The notes under the pieces were generated by a model. That model saw only the letters and a program-made list of their open reading frames with translations. It was not told the origin of the DNA and did no database searches. The translations under genes were made by a program, and so were the position numbers. Positions 1 through 9,323 of a DNA stretch of 64,000 nucleotides are shown one piece after another. How positions within the stretch are numbered: position 1 is the stretch's first letter; each line of letters opens with the position of its first letter. This DNA is from Pseudomonas brassicacearum (GTDB taxonomy: Bacteria; Pseudomonadota; Gammaproteobacteria; Pseudomonadales; Pseudomonadaceae), in NCBI RefSeq assembly GCF_009601685.2, contig NZ_CP045701.2:5146001-5210000 (forward strand), written 5' to 3'.

Positions 1-100
1 CAGGGGGTCACCGTCGTTCTCAAGTATTACACCAGGATTTCACCAACAGCCCGCCCCAAGGCATACTTGCGGCCCTCCGAGTTCCAGAATCCATCGCCCC

Positions 101-1609
101 ATGCGTATCCACGTCAGTTTCATCGACCGCGTCGGCATTACCCAGGAAGTCCTGGCCTTGCTCGGTGGGCGCAATCTCAACCTGGATGCGGTGGAGATGG
201 TGCCGCCCAACGTCTACATCGACGCCCCGACCCTCAGCCCGCAAGTGCTCGACGAGTTGCGCGAGGCGCTGTTCAGCGTGCGCGGCGTGCAGGCGGTCAC
301 CGTGGTGGACATCCTGCCGGGCCAGCGTCGGCACTTGCAGCTCGATGCCTTGCTCGCGGCCATGACCGACCCGGTGCTGGCCCTGGACAGCGCCGGCAAG
401 GTGTTGCTGGCCAACCCCGCGCTGATTGCCCTGTACGGTCGTGAGCCGGCCGGGGAAAGCGTGGCCGAACTGTTCGGTGACGAGGCCTTGCTGGACGCCT
501 TGCTGGAGAACGGTTTCCGCTTGCCGCTGCGGGAAATCACCCTCAACGGCCAGACGTTGCTGCTGGACGCCACGCCCATCACCGATGCCGGCGCGCTGCT
601 GACGCTGTATCAGCCGAACCGCATCGGCGAGCGCCTGTCGGCACTGCATCACGATCACGCCGAAGGCTTCGACGCGCTGCTGGGCGAGTCCCCGGCGATC
701 CGCACCCTCAAGGCCCGGGCCCAGCGGGTCGCGGCGCTGGATGCACCGCTGCTGATCCAGGGCGAAACCGGCACCGGCAAGGAACTGGTGGCCCGGGCGT
801 GCCATGCCATCAGCGCCCGTCATGGCGCACCGTTCCTGGCCCTGAACTGCGCGGCATTGCCGGAGAACCTGGCGGAAAGCGAACTGTTCGGCTACGCCCC
901 CGGCGCCTTCACCGGGGCGCAACGCGGCGGCAAGCCCGGGCTGATGGAGTTGGCGAACCAGGGCACGGTATTCCTCGATGAAATCGGCGAGATGTCGCCC
1001 TACCTGCAGGCCAAGCTGCTGCGTTTCTTGAACGACGGCAGCTTTCGCCGGGTGGGCGGCGACCGGGAAATCAAGGTCAACGTGCGGATCCTCAGCGCCA
1101 CCCACCGCAACCTGGAAAAAATGGTCAGTGAAGGCTCGTTCCGCGAAGACCTGTTCTATCGCCTGAACGTGCTCAATGTCGAAGTCCCGCCACTGCGTGA
1201 ACGCGGCCAGGACATCCTGCTGCTGGCGCGCTATTTCATGCAGCAGGCCTGCGCGCAGATCCAGCGCCCGGTCTGCCGCCTGGCCCCCGGCACTTACCCG
1301 GCGTTGCTGGGCAACCGCTGGCCGGGCAACGTGCGGCAATTGCAGAACGTGATCTTCCGCGCCGCGGCCATCTGCGAAAGCAGCCTGGTGGACATCGGCG
1401 ACCTGGACATCGCCGGCACCTCCGTGGCGCGCCAGGGCGATGTGGAAGTCGAAAGCCTGGAGCAGGCCGTGGAAAGCTTCGAGAAGCACCTGCTCGAAAG
1501 CCTCTACGTCAACTACCCCTCCACCCGCCAGCTCGCTAGTCGCCTGCAGACCTCCCACACGGCGATTGCCCATCGGTTGCGTAAGTACGGGATTTCCGGG
1601 AAGCCATAA
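101..1609 (+). CDS. gcsR: Sigma-54-dependent TyrR/GcsR-like transcriptional activator
   Basis: A 502-residue enhancer-binding protein that probably activates the glycine cleavage operon starting 360 bp downstream. Domains in order: an N-terminal ACT-like amino-acid-sensing domain (about 1-75, starting MRIHVSFIDRVGITQEV), a PAS-like segment (about 78-190), an AAA+ domain with Walker A GETGTGKE and the sigma-54 contact loop GAFTGA, and a Fis-type helix-turn-helix at the C-terminus (STRQLASRLQTSHTAIAHRL). This is the architecture of TyrR, PhhR and P. aeruginosa GcsR. The neighbourhood (gcvH, gcvP, sdaA, gcvT) favours GcsR over PhhR, which sits beside phhA. The ATG at 101 gives a standard ACT start, but no good Shine-Dalgarno precedes it. 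The effector is inferred to be glycine. Confidence 0.9.
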   Translation: MRIHVSFIDRVGITQEVLALLGGRNLNLDAVEMVPPNVYIDAPTLSPQVLDELREALFSVRGVQAVTVVDILPGQRRHLQLDALLAAMTDPVLALDSAGKVLLANPALIALYGREPAGESVAELFGDEALLDALLENGFRLPLREITLNGQTLLLDATPITDAGALLTLYQPNRIGERLSALHHDHAEGFDALLGESPAIRTLKARAQRVAALDAPLLIQGETGTGKELVARACHAISARHGAPFLALNCAALPENLAESELFGYAPGAFTGAQRGGKPGLMELANQGTVFLDEIGEMSPYLQAKLLRFLNDGSFRRVGGDREIKVNVRILSATHRNLEKMVSEGSFREDLFYRLNVLNVEVPPLRERGQDILLLARYFMQQACAQIQRPVCRLAPGTYPALLGNRWPGNVRQLQNVIFRAAAICESSLVDIGDLDIAGTSVARQGDVEVESLEQAVESFEKHLLESLYVNYPSTRQLASRLQTSHTAIAHRLRKYGISGKP

Positions 1610-1630
1610 ACCCGCCCCAGTCCCCACTGA

Positions 1631-1648
1631 GGGAGCAAGCTTGCTCCC
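1631..1648. repeat. REP-type palindrome
   Basis: A perfect 18-bp palindrome (GGGAGCAAGCTTGCTCCC) lies just after the regulator stop codon. It is one of the REP cores that recur in this window and may act as a weak bidirectional transcription end. Confidence 0.75.
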
Positions 1649-1694
1649 ACAAATTCTGTGTTGTGGCGAAACTGCGTGAAAAACGACCTCCACC

Positions 1695-1712
1695 TGTACT
1701 GAAAGCGCTACA
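1695..1712. promoter_or_regulatory. Candidate GcsR operator, site 1
   Basis: An 18-bp imperfect palindrome, TGTACTG-N4-CGCTACA. The half-site and 4-bp spacing match the two further copies at 1714 and 1795 and resemble the tandem 18-bp sites described for GcsR upstream of P. aeruginosa gcvH2 (recalled consensus TGTAACG-N4-CGTTCCG). Binding is inferred. Confidence 0.6.
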
Positions 1713-1713
1713 G

Positions 1714-1731
1714 CGGAACGATATCGCTACA
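1714..1731. promoter_or_regulatory. Candidate GcsR operator, site 2
   Basis: CGGAACG-N4-CGCTACA, one base after site 1 and so on nearly the same helical face two turns away. The right half-site is identical to those of sites 1 and 3. Confidence 0.6.
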
Positions 1732-1794
1732 CTCATCGCTAACCAGCGCTGCGCAAGGCTTTGATCCCACAACGATTTTATCCAGCCTCCCAGC

Positions 1795-1812
1795 TGTAGC
1801 GATTTCGCTACA
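1795..1812. promoter_or_regulatory. Candidate GcsR operator, site 3 (perfect palindrome)
   Basis: TGTAGCGATTTCGCTACA is a perfect dyad with a 4-bp centre. It is the best of the three sites, centred about 75 bp upstream of the -24/-12 promoter, which is a normal position for a sigma-54 activator. Confidence 0.7.
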
Positions 1813-1875
1813 GCAAAGTCGATCCAAGTTTCGACAAAATCGTTCAAGCCATTGATATTTAAGCAATTATCAACA

Positions 1876-1892
1876 TTGGCCGTATTCTTGCT
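1876..1892 (+). promoter_or_regulatory. Sigma-54 (-24/-12) promoter of the gcvHP-sdaA-gcvT operon
   Basis: TTGGC-N7-TTGCT carries the GG and GC elements at the canonical spacing (TGGC, seven bases, TTGC). It lies about 80 bp before the gcvH start, downstream of three palindromic sites and next to a gene for a GAFTGA-type activator. All of this fits RpoN-dependent transcription. Confidence 0.75.
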
Positions 1893-1971
1893 ATGGGTAT
1901 TGTCATTCGGCCGGGCCAAGCCCCGCGCCTTTCTTCGCGTCCACCAGACGAATCTGGCCCCAGGAGTTTCC

Positions 1972-2355
1972 ATGAGCGAGTTGCGTTTCACTGAAGATCA
2001 CGAATGGCTGCGCACCGAAGCCGACGGCAGCGTTACAGTCGGTATTACTGCGTTTGCCCAGAACGCCTTGGGCGATGTGGTCTATGTTCAGTTACCGGAA
2101 CTGCAAAGCTACGACAAGGGAGCCGAAGCCTCCACCGTGGAATCGGTGAAAGCCGCCAGCGGTGTCTACATGCCACTGGACGGTGAAGTGCTCGAAGTGA
2201 ACCCGGCCCTGGAAAGCAATCCGGAACTGGTCAACGAAGATCCGTTGGGCGCAGGCTGGTTTTTTCGTTTCAAGCCAGTCAACACAGCCGCCGTTGGCCA
2301 ACTGTTGGATCAGGACGCCTACGACCGCCTGATCAAAGCCAACGCCGAAGCCTGA
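1972..2355 (+). CDS. gcvH: Glycine cleavage system H protein
   Basis: A 127-residue lipoyl carrier protein, the usual GcvH length. It shuttles the aminomethyl group from P protein (GcvP) to T protein (GcvT) and to dihydrolipoyl dehydrogenase. The lipoylated lysine is K60 in VESVKAASG, followed by the typical [14 protein letters not shown] segment. The frame is open further upstream, but the ATG at 1972 follows a CAGGAG ribosome site and begins with the family start [12 protein letters not shown]. First gene of the operon, 10 bp before gcvP. The lpdA partner is not in the window. Confidence 0.97.
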   Translation: MSELRFTEDHEWLRTEADGSVTVGITAFAQNALGDVVYVQLPELQSYDKGAEASTVESVKAASGVYMPLDGEVLEVNPALESNPELVNEDPLGAGWFFRFKPVNTAAVGQLLDQDAYDRLIKANAEA

Positions 2356-2365
2356 GGAGCGCCAC

Positions 2366-5215
2366 ATGACCGTTAATCTCGGCACCGCCAATGAATTCAT
2401 CGCCCGCCACATCGGCCCGCGTGCCAGCGACGAGCAAGCCATGCTCGAGCGCCTGGGCTACGACTCCCTGGAGGCCCTGAGCGCCAGCGTCATCCCGGAA
2501 AGCATCAAGGGCACCAGTGTGCTGGACATGGGCGACGGCCAGAGCGAAGCCGATGCACTGGCCTCGATCAAGGCCATCGCCGCCAAGAACCAGCTGTTCA
2601 AGACCTACATCGGCCAGGGCTACTACAATTGCCACACGCCGGCACCGATCCTGCGCAACCTGCTGGAAAACCCAGCCTGGTACACCGCCTACACCCCGTA
2701 CCAGCCAGAAATCTCCCAGGGCCGTCTCGAAGCGCTGTTGAACTTCCAGACCCTGATCAGCGACCTTACCGGCCTGCCGATTGCCAACGCCTCCTTGCTC
2801 GACGAAGCCACCGCCGCTGCCGAAGCCATGACCTTCTGCAAGCGCCTGAGCAAGAACAAGGGCAGCAACGCGTTCTTCGCCTCCGTGCACAGCCACCCGC
2901 AAACCCTCGACGTGCTGCGCACCCGTGCCGAGCCCCTGGGCATCGACGTGGTGGTGGGCGATGAGCGCGAACTGAGCGACGTCAGCGGCTTCTTCGGTGC
3001 GCTGCTGCAGTACCCGGCCAGCAACGGTGACCTGTTCGACTACCGCGAACTGACCGAACGTTTCCACACCGCCAACGCCCTGGTGGCGGTTGCTGCGGAC
3101 CTGCTGGCCCTGACCCTGTTGACCCCGCCAGGTGAATTCGGCGCCGACGTGGCCATCGGCAGCGCCCAGCGCTTCGGCGTGCCCCTGGGCTTCGGCGGCC
3201 CGCACGCGGCGTATTTCTCCACCAAGGACGCCTTCAAGCGCGACATGCCGGGCCGTCTGGTCGGCGTTTCCGTGGACCGTTTCGGTAAGCCGGCCCTGCG
3301 CCTGGCGATGCAGACCCGCGAGCAACACATCCGCCGCGAGAAAGCCACGAGCAACATCTGCACCGCCCAGGTGCTGCTGGCCAACATCGCCAGCATGTAC
3401 GCCGTGTACCACGGCCCCAAGGGCCTGGTGCAAATTGCCAACCGCATCCATCACCTGACCGCAATCCTTGCCAAGGGCCTGGGTGCGTTGGGCTTGAGCG
3501 TCGAGCAAGACAGTTTCTTCGACACCCTGACCTTGCACACCGGCACGCAAACCGCCGCCCTGCACGACAAGGCCCGCGCCCAGCGCATCAACCTGCGTGT
3601 GGTGGACGCTGAACGCCTGGGCCTGTCCCTGGACGAAACCACCAGCCAGGCTGACGTCGAAGCCCTGTGGAAGCTGTTGGCCGACGGCAAGGCCCTGCCG
3701 GACTTCGCGGCACTGGCCGCCAGCGTGCAAAGCCGCATCCCGGCCGAACTGGTGCGCCAATCGGCGATCCTCAGCCACCCGGTGTTCAACCGCTACCACT
3801 CCGAAACCGAGCTGATGCGCTACCTGCGCAAGCTCGCCGACAAGGACCTGGCCCTGGATCGCACCATGATCCCGCTGGGTTCCTGCACCATGAAACTCAA
3901 CGCCGCCAGCGAAATGATCCCGGTGACCTGGGCCGAGTTCGGCGCCCTGCACCCGTTCGCCCCGGCCGAGCAGAGCGCAGGCTACCAGCAACTGACCGAC
4001 GAGCTGGAGGCCATGCTCTGCGCCGCCACCGGCTATGACGCAGTGTCGCTGCAACCCAACGCCGGTTCCCAAGGCGAATACGCCGGTCTGCTGGCGATCC
4101 GCGCCTATCACCAGAGCCGTGGCGAAGACCGCCGCGACATCTGCCTGATCCCGTCCTCGGCCCACGGCACCAACCCGGCCACCGCCCACATGGCCGGCAT
4201 GCGCGTGGTCGTGACCGCCTGCGATGCCCGCGGCAACGTCGACATCGAAGACCTGCGGGCCAAGGCCATCGAGCACCGCGAACACCTCGCCGCGCTAATG
4301 ATCACCTACCCGTCCACCCACGGTGTGTTCGAAGAAGGCATCCGCGAAATCTGCGGCATCATTCATGACAACGGCGGCCAGGTGTACATTGACGGCGCCA
4401 ACATGAACGCCATGGTCGGCCTCTGCGCCCCGGGCAAGTTCGGCGGCGACGTGTCGCACCTGAACCTGCACAAGACCTTCTGCATCCCCCACGGCGGTGG
4501 CGGCCCGGGCGTCGGCCCGATTGGCGTCAAGTCCCACCTGGCACCGTTCCTGCCGGGCCACGCCAACATGGCACGCAAGGAAGGCGCGGTGTGCGCGGCG
4601 CCGTTCGGCAGCGCGAGCATCCTGCCGATCACCTGGATGTACATCCGCATGATGGGCGGCGCCGGCCTCAAGCGCGCCTCGCAACTGGCGATCCTCAACG
4701 CCAACTACATCGCCCGTCGCCTGGAAGAGCACTACCCAGTGCTCTACTCCGGCAGCAACGGCCTGGTGGCCCACGAATGCATCCTCGACCTGCGTCCGCT
4801 CAAGGACAGCAGCGGCATCAGCGTCGATGATGTGGCCAAGCGCCTGATCGACTTCGGTTTCCACGCCCCGACCATGTCGTTCCCGGTGGCTGGCACGTTG
4901 ATGATCGAGCCGACCGAAAGCGAATCCAAGGAAGAACTGGACCGTTTCTGCGACGCCATGATCTGCATCCGCGAAGAAATCCGCGCGGTGGAAAACGGCA
5001 GCCTGGACAAAGACGACAATCCACTGAAAAACGCCCCGCACACTGCCGCGGAAATCGTCGGTGAGTGGACCCACCCTTATAGCCGCGAACAGGCGGTGTA
5101 CCCGGTGGCGTCGTTGATCGAAGGCAAGTACTGGCCGCCCGTGGGCCGGGTCGACAACGTGTTTGGCGACCGCAACCTGGTCTGCGCTTGCCCGTCGATC
5201 GAAAGCTACGCTTGA
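2366..5215 (+). CDS. gcvP: Glycine dehydrogenase (decarboxylating), P protein
   Basis: A 949-residue PLP enzyme that decarboxylates glycine and passes the aminomethyl group to lipoyl-GcvH. It is the single-chain (two-half homodimeric) form. The glycine-rich PLP region with the Schiff-base lysine is near residue 703 ([16 protein letters not shown]). The N-terminal half starts with the family pattern FIARHIGP. It follows gcvH by 10 bp with an AGGAGCG ribosome site. In P. aeruginosa the gcs2 operon has glyA2 after gcvP2; here only REP sequence follows before sdaA. Confidence 0.97.
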   Translation: MTVNLGTANEFIARHIGPRASDEQAMLERLGYDSLEALSASVIPESIKGTSVLDMGDGQSEADALASIKAIAAKNQLFKTYIGQGYYNCHTPAPILRNLLENPAWYTAYTPYQPEISQGRLEALLNFQTLISDLTGLPIANASLLDEATAAAEAMTFCKRLSKNKGSNAFFASVHSHPQTLDVLRTRAEPLGIDVVVGDERELSDVSGFFGALLQYPASNGDLFDYRELTERFHTANALVAVAADLLALTLLTPPGEFGADVAIGSAQRFGVPLGFGGPHAAYFSTKDAFKRDMPGRLVGVSVDRFGKPALRLAMQTREQHIRREKATSNICTAQVLLANIASMYAVYHGPKGLVQIANRIHHLTAILAKGLGALGLSVEQDSFFDTLTLHTGTQTAALHDKARAQRINLRVVDAERLGLSLDETTSQADVEALWKLLADGKALPDFAALAASVQSRIPAELVRQSAILSHPVFNRYHSETELMRYLRKLADKDLALDRTMIPLGSCTMKLNAASEMIPVTWAEFGALHPFAPAEQSAGYQQLTDELEAMLCAATGYDAVSLQPNAGSQGEYAGLLAIRAYHQSRGEDRRDICLIPSSAHGTNPATAHMAGMRVVVTACDARGNVDIEDLRAKAIEHREHLAALMITYPSTHGVFEEGIREICGIIHDNGGQVYIDGANMNAMVGLCAPGKFGGDVSHLNLHKTFCIPHGGGGPGVGPIGVKSHLAPFLPGHANMARKEGAVCAAPFGSASILPITWMYIRMMGGAGLKRASQLAILNANYIARRLEEHYPVLYSGSNGLVAHECILDLRPLKDSSGISVDDVAKRLIDFGFHAPTMSFPVAGTLMIEPTESESKEELDRFCDAMICIREEIRAVENGSLDKDDNPLKNAPHTAAEIVGEWTHPYSREQAVYPVASLIEGKYWPPVGRVDNVFGDRNLVCACPSIESYA

Positions 5216-5220
5216 CCTGT

Positions 5221-5304
5221 GAGGGGGCGGGTTTGCTCGCCCCTTTCAACCACACCGCATATCCCCTTGTGGGAGTGGGCTTGCTCGCTCCCACATTGGA
5301 TCTA
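5221..5304. repeat. Pair of REP-type palindromes between gcvP and sdaA
   Basis: Two palindromic cores of the GGGAGCGAGCTTGCTCGC family (around 5221-5245 and 5270-5300) fill most of the 139-bp gap inside the operon. They can fold in mRNA and may change the expression ratio of genes on either side. Confidence 0.7.
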
Positions 5305-5354
5305 CGCCGACTTCATAATCGTCGATCCTCATAAAAAGAAACCGGAGAAACACC

Positions 5355-6731
5355 ATGTCGTTAAGCGTGTTCGACCTGTTCAAGATCGGTATCGGCCCTT
5401 CCAGCTCCCATACCGTCGGCCCGATGCGTGCCGCTGCCCGTTTCGCCGAAGGGCTGCGTCGTGATGACCTGCTCAACGTCACCACCAGCGTCAAGGTCGA
5501 GCTCTACGGCTCGCTCGGCGCCACCGGCAAGGGGCACGGCAGCGACAAGGCCGTGCTGCTGGGCCTGGAAGGCGAGCACCCTGACACCGTGGACACCGAA
5601 ACCATCGACGCCCGCCTGCAAGCGATCCGCAGCAGCGGTCGCCTGAACCTGCTCGGCGAACACTCCATCGAATTCAATGAAAAGCTGCACCTGGCGATGA
5701 TCCGCAAGCCGCTGGCCTTTCACCCCAACGGCATGATCTTCCGCGCCTTCGATGCCGCGGGCCTGCAAGTGCGCAGCCGCGAGTACTACTCGGTCGGTGG
5801 CGGCTTTGTCGTGGATGAAGGCGCGGCCGGTGCCGACCGTATCGTCGAAGACACCACCCCCCTGACCTTCCCGTTCAAGAGCGCCAAGGACCTGCTGGGC
5901 CATTGCAGCACCTATGGCCTGTCCATCAGCCAGGTGATGCTGACTAACGAAAGCGCCTGGCGTCCCGAAGCCGAGACCCGTGCCGGCCTGCTGAAGATCT
6001 GGCAGGTGATGCAGGATTGCGTGGCGGCCGGCTGTCGCAACGAAGGGATTTTGCCGGGCGGGCTGAAGGTCAAGCGCCGGGCTGCGGCGTTGCACCGCCA
6101 GCTGTGCAAGAACCCCGAAGCCGCCCTGCGCGACCCGCTGTCGGTGCTGGACTGGGTCAATCTGTATGCCTTGGCGGTCAACGAAGAAAACGCCTACGGC
6201 GGGCGCGTTGTCACCGCACCGACCAACGGGGCGGCGGGCATCATCCCGGCTGTGCTGCATTACTACATGCGCTTTATTCCCGGGGCCAGCGAGGATGGCG
6301 TGGTGCGCTTCCTGCTGACCGCCGCTGCCATCGGCATCCTGTACAAGGAAAACGCCTCCATCTCCGGCGCCGAAGTCGGTTGCCAGGGTGAAGTGGGTGT
6401 GGCCTGCTCCATGGCCGCCGGCGCCCTGTGCGAAGTGCTCGGCGGCAGCGTGCAACAAGTGGAAAACGCCGCCGAGATCGGCATGGAACACAACCTCGGC
6501 CTGACCTGCGACCCGATCGGCGGTCTGGTGCAGGTACCGTGCATCGAACGCAACGCCATGGGCTCGGTGAAGGCCATCAACGCGGTGCGCATGGCCATGC
6601 GCGGCGACGGGCATCACTTCGTCTCCCTCGACAAAGTCATCCGCACCATGCGCCAGACAGGCGCCGACATGAAAAGCAAATACAAGGAGACCGCCCGCGG
6701 CGGTCTGGCGGTCAACATCATCGAATGCTGA
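5355..6731 (+). CDS. sdaA: L-serine ammonia-lyase (iron-sulfur type)
   Basis: A 458-residue L-serine dehydratase converting serine to pyruvate and ammonia. The protein has the single-chain layout: an N-terminal SDH-beta-like domain starting with [20 protein letters not shown], then the catalytic alpha domain. Conserved cysteines that ligate the labile [4Fe-4S] cluster occur in [18 protein letters not shown] and [19 protein letters not shown]. Placement in the gcv operon links glycine breakdown, through serine, to pyruvate. The start follows a GGAGAAACACC ribosome site. Confidence 0.96.
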   Translation: MSLSVFDLFKIGIGPSSSHTVGPMRAAARFAEGLRRDDLLNVTTSVKVELYGSLGATGKGHGSDKAVLLGLEGEHPDTVDTETIDARLQAIRSSGRLNLLGEHSIEFNEKLHLAMIRKPLAFHPNGMIFRAFDAAGLQVRSREYYSVGGGFVVDEGAAGADRIVEDTTPLTFPFKSAKDLLGHCSTYGLSISQVMLTNESAWRPEAETRAGLLKIWQVMQDCVAAGCRNEGILPGGLKVKRRAAALHRQLCKNPEAALRDPLSVLDWVNLYALAVNEENAYGGRVVTAPTNGAAGIIPAVLHYYMRFIPGASEDGVVRFLLTAAAIGILYKENASISGAEVGCQGEVGVACSMAAGALCEVLGGSVQQVENAAEIGMEHNLGLTCDPIGGLVQVPCIERNAMGSVKAINAVRMAMRGDGHHFVSLDKVIRTMRQTGADMKSKYKETARGGLAVNIIEC

Positions 6732-6770
6732 TGCGCTTGCCTCACTTCTACACTTTTTCCAGGAGCTGAT

Positions 6771-7895
6771 ATGTCCACCGAACAACTGCTGAAGACCCCG
6801 CTGCACGCCCTGCACCTCGAACTCGGTGCCCGCATGGTGCCGTTCGCCGGCTACGACATGCCAGTGCAGTACCCGCTGGGGGTGATGAAAGAACACCAGC
6901 ACACCCGCGATCAGGCCGGGCTGTTCGACGTGTCCCACATGGGCCAGATCCGCCTGACCGGTGCAGGTGCCGCCAAGGCCCTGGAAACCCTGGTGCCGGT
7001 GGACATCATCGACCTGCCGGTGGGCATGCAGCGCTACGCCATGTTCACCAACGACAACGGCGGCATTCTCGACGACCTGATGGTCGCCAACCTGGGCAAC
7101 GACGAATTGTTCCTGGTGGTCAACGCCGCTTGCAAGGAACAGGACCTGGCCCACCTGCGGGCCCATATTGGCGCGCAGTGCAGCATCGAGCCGTTGTTTG
7201 AAGCCCGTGCCCTGCTTGCCCTGCAAGGCCCGGCCGCCGTCACCGTGCTCGCCCGCCTGGCGCCGGACGTGGCGAAGATGACTTTCATGCAGTTCCAGCG
7301 CGTCACGCTGCTGGGCGTGGACTGTTTTGTCAGCCGTTCGGGCTATACCGGTGAAGACGGTTTCGAAATCTCGGTGCCCGCCGCCGACGCGGAAAAACTG
7401 GCCCACGCGCTGCTGGCCGAACCAGAAGTGGCCGCCATCGGCCTCGGTGCCCGTGATTCCCTGCGCCTGGAAGCCGGCCTGTGCCTCTATGGCCATGATA
7501 TGAACAGCGAGACGACCCCGATCGAAGCCAGCCTGCTGTGGGCCATTTCCAAGGTTCGTCGTGCCGATGGCGCTCGCGCCGGCGGTTTCCCCGGCGCTGA
7601 AACCGTGTTCGCCCAGCAGCACAATGGCGTGAAGCGCAAACGTGTCGGCCTGCTGCCCCAAGAACGCACACCGGTGCGCGAAGGCGCAGAGATCGTCAAC
7701 GACGCAGGCGAGATTATTGGTGCAGTGTGCAGCGGCGGCTTCGGCCCGACCCTGGGCGGTCCGTTGGCAATGGGTTACCTGGATAGCGCCTATGTCGCAC
7801 TGGATACGCCAGTCTGGGCCATCGTGCGTGGGAAAAAGGTGCCTTTACTTGTAAGTAAAATGCCATTCGTCCCACAACGCTACTACCGCGGTTGA
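6771..7895 (+). CDS. gcvT: Aminomethyltransferase, glycine cleavage T protein
   Basis: A 374-residue T protein that releases ammonia from the GcvH-bound aminomethyl group and forms 5,10-methylene-tetrahydrofolate. The N-terminal folate-binding motifs (VPFAGYDMPVQY, GLFDVSHMGQI) and the C-terminal GGFGPTLGGPLAMGY segment are typical. Last gene of the operon, 39 bp after sdaA with its own AGGAGCTGAT ribosome site. Confidence 0.97.
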   Translation: MSTEQLLKTPLHALHLELGARMVPFAGYDMPVQYPLGVMKEHQHTRDQAGLFDVSHMGQIRLTGAGAAKALETLVPVDIIDLPVGMQRYAMFTNDNGGILDDLMVANLGNDELFLVVNAACKEQDLAHLRAHIGAQCSIEPLFEARALLALQGPAAVTVLARLAPDVAKMTFMQFQRVTLLGVDCFVSRSGYTGEDGFEISVPAADAEKLAHALLAEPEVAAIGLGARDSLRLEAGLCLYGHDMNSETTPIEASLLWAISKVRRADGARAGGFPGAETVFAQQHNGVKRKRVGLLPQERTPVREGAEIVNDAGEIIGAVCSGGFGPTLGGPLAMGYLDSAYVALDTPVWAIVRGKKVPLLVSKMPFVPQRYYRG

Positions 7896-8290
7896 TTGAC
7901 TGTTTCTATAAGTAACGCGATTGCGTTATACGTGCACTAATGTGTAACGCAACCGCCATAAAAAGGTGCATATCCTTAGACATTCAATGGCGCTTATAAC
8001 GGTCATTAACAATTGAACTAGCCTATCGAATAAGCCCCGCCTGGCGATGTATGTAAATGCCTGCAAGCTGAGCAAATACGGGCTTCCCCGGGGGGTTGTT
8101 TTTTCGTTCGGAGTTGGCGTAGAGTTTGGTCACTGTGTTTGCATGGGTCGCTTGGATCGTGACCTGGGCAGTAGCCTACGAAGTTAGCTACATCCCGTTC
8201 GACGTCATCTTACTTTCCTGCAACCCAGCCCCAGTACTCTTTCATGCGAAAGAGGCTGTCATCAATTTTAGCGTCAAAGGAAATAAGAAA
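7896..8290 (+). promoter_or_regulatory. Long leader of the cold-shock gene
   Basis: A 395-bp stretch without a gene separates gcvT from the cold-shock gene. It holds a perfect inverted repeat (TAACGC-N4-GCGTTA, 7913-7928) just after gcvT, then AT-richer sequence leading into the csp start. CspA-family mRNAs often have long structured 5' leaders that respond to temperature. That role is inferred from position and length only. Confidence 0.45.
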
Positions 8291-8503
8291 ATGTCTCAAC
8301 GTCAGAGCGGTACCGTCAAGTGGTTCAACGACGAGAAGGGTTTTGGTTTTATCACGCCTGAAAGCGGTCCGGACCTGTTCGTGCATTTCCGCGCCATTCA
8401 GGGCAACGGCTTCAAGAGCCTGAAAGAAGGCCAGAAAGTCACTTTCGTTGCTGTGCAAGGCCAGAAAGGCATGCAGGCTGACGAAGTACAAGCTGAAGCC
8501 TAA
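8291..8503 (+). CDS. Cold-shock protein, CspA family
   Basis: A 70-residue single cold-shock domain. The RNA-binding motifs RNP1 (KGFGFIT) and RNP2 (LFVHFRAI) are intact, so it should bind single-stranded RNA or DNA as an RNA chaperone. The frame is open further upstream, but the ATG at 8291 follows a weak AAGGAAAT site and gives the standard [13 protein letters not shown] start. A strong terminator follows. Confidence 0.95.
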   Translation: MSQRQSGTVKWFNDEKGFGFITPESGPDLFVHFRAIQGNGFKSLKEGQKVTFVAVQGQKGMQADEVQAEA

Positions 8504-8517
8504 GGCTTTCGCGAACT

Positions 8518-8550
8518 AAAAAGCCCCTGATTGATATCAGGGGCTTTTTT
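8518..8550 (+). terminator. Rho-independent terminator of the csp gene
   Basis: Stem AAGCCCCTGA with its complement TCAGGGGCTT around a short loop, followed by a T-run. It lies 15 bp after the csp stop codon. Confidence 0.9.
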
Positions 8551-8597
8551 ATGGGCGTAAATCCGTAAAATGGCTTCTTTTTTCAGCCGAGGCCGAC

Positions 8598-9086
8598 ATG
8601 CCGAAACACCTGCTCATCCCCCAGGGCGACTTTCCTCCCGCCGGCCTTGGCCGTCGCCTGGCTGCGATGTTTTATGACTTCCTGCTGTGCACGGCGCTGC
8701 TGATCGTCACCAGCGGCGCCTACAAGATGATCCAGATGGCGATCATCGGCGAAGAGAAAATGCGCGCCCTCACGGAAGCTGGCGCCCTGGACGGCGACCC
8801 GTTGCTGTCCACCGTGCTGCTGTTCGTGCTGTTCGGCTTCTTCGCCAAGTTCTGGACCCACAACGGCCAGACCCTGGGCATGCAGGTGTGGTGCATCCGG
8901 GTACAGAACGCCGATGGCACGGCCATCAGCCTGTGGCAGGCGCTGTTACGGTTCGTCGTGTCGATTGCATCATTGCTGCTGTTGGGCGCAGGCTTCATCT
9001 GGGCGCTGTTCGACAAGCGCAAGCGCAGCTGGCATGACATCTACTCGGATACGCAGTTGGTGCGGATTCCCAAGAAGGCCAAATAA
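8598..9086 (+). CDS. RDD-family membrane protein
   Basis: A 162-residue integral membrane protein of the RDD family. It begins GLGRRLAAMFYDFLLCTALL, with the conserved R and D in the first membrane segment (about 20-40). Further segments lie near 70-90 and 115-140, and the typical C-terminal KRKRSWHDIYSDTQLV follows. The substrate or partner is unknown. It stands alone, between the csp terminator and a repeat element. Confidence 0.88.
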   Translation: MPKHLLIPQGDFPPAGLGRRLAAMFYDFLLCTALLIVTSGAYKMIQMAIIGEEKMRALTEAGALDGDPLLSTVLLFVLFGFFAKFWTHNGQTLGMQVWCIRVQNADGTAISLWQALLRFVVSIASLLLLGAGFIWALFDKRKRSWHDIYSDTQLVRIPKKAK

Positions 9087-9111
9087 GAACACCACAAAAC
9101 CCGTGGCGAGG

Positions 9112-9273
9112 GCGCCTGCCCGCTGGGCTCTGTAGGAGCTGTCGAGTGCAACGAGGCTGCGATCTTTCCCCAGACACTTGAGTCTAAAGCGAAAGATCAA
9201 AAGATCGTCCGAACGCGGCCCGAGCCTTCGGCAGCTCCTACAGAGCCCGGCGGGAGCAAGCTCCCTCGCCACA
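9112..9273. repeat. Composite nested hairpin repeat, copy A
   Basis: An inner element (about 9131-9242) starts TGTAGGAGCTGTCGAGTGCA and ends with the inverted GGCAGCTCCTACA. It is flanked by an outer inverted pair of GTGGCGAGGG...GCTCCC type. Related copies lie near 14741, 26692, 29936, 36052 and 52142. REPIN-like, non-autonomous. Confidence 0.8.
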
Positions 9274-9323
9274 AAAAGCGTCATAGGCCTCAAGACTTCT
9301 TGAAGCCTCAAGCCTCCCAACGA

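Noticed and set aside
2333..4285. Long minus-strand open frame opposite gcvP
   Set aside because: Antisense shadow with low-complexity Gly/His/Val-rich translation; the plus strand is clearly gcvP.
5361..7661. Long open frame (766 codons) on the minus strand opposite sdaA and gcvT
   Set aside because: It is a GC-rich antisense shadow of two well-supported genes and has no recognisable domain.
7913..7928. Inverted repeat TAACGC-N4-GCGTTA as a further GcsR operator
   Set aside because: The half-sites are related, but the spacing differs from the 4-bp centre between CG pairs of the three upstream sites, and it lies after the operon.
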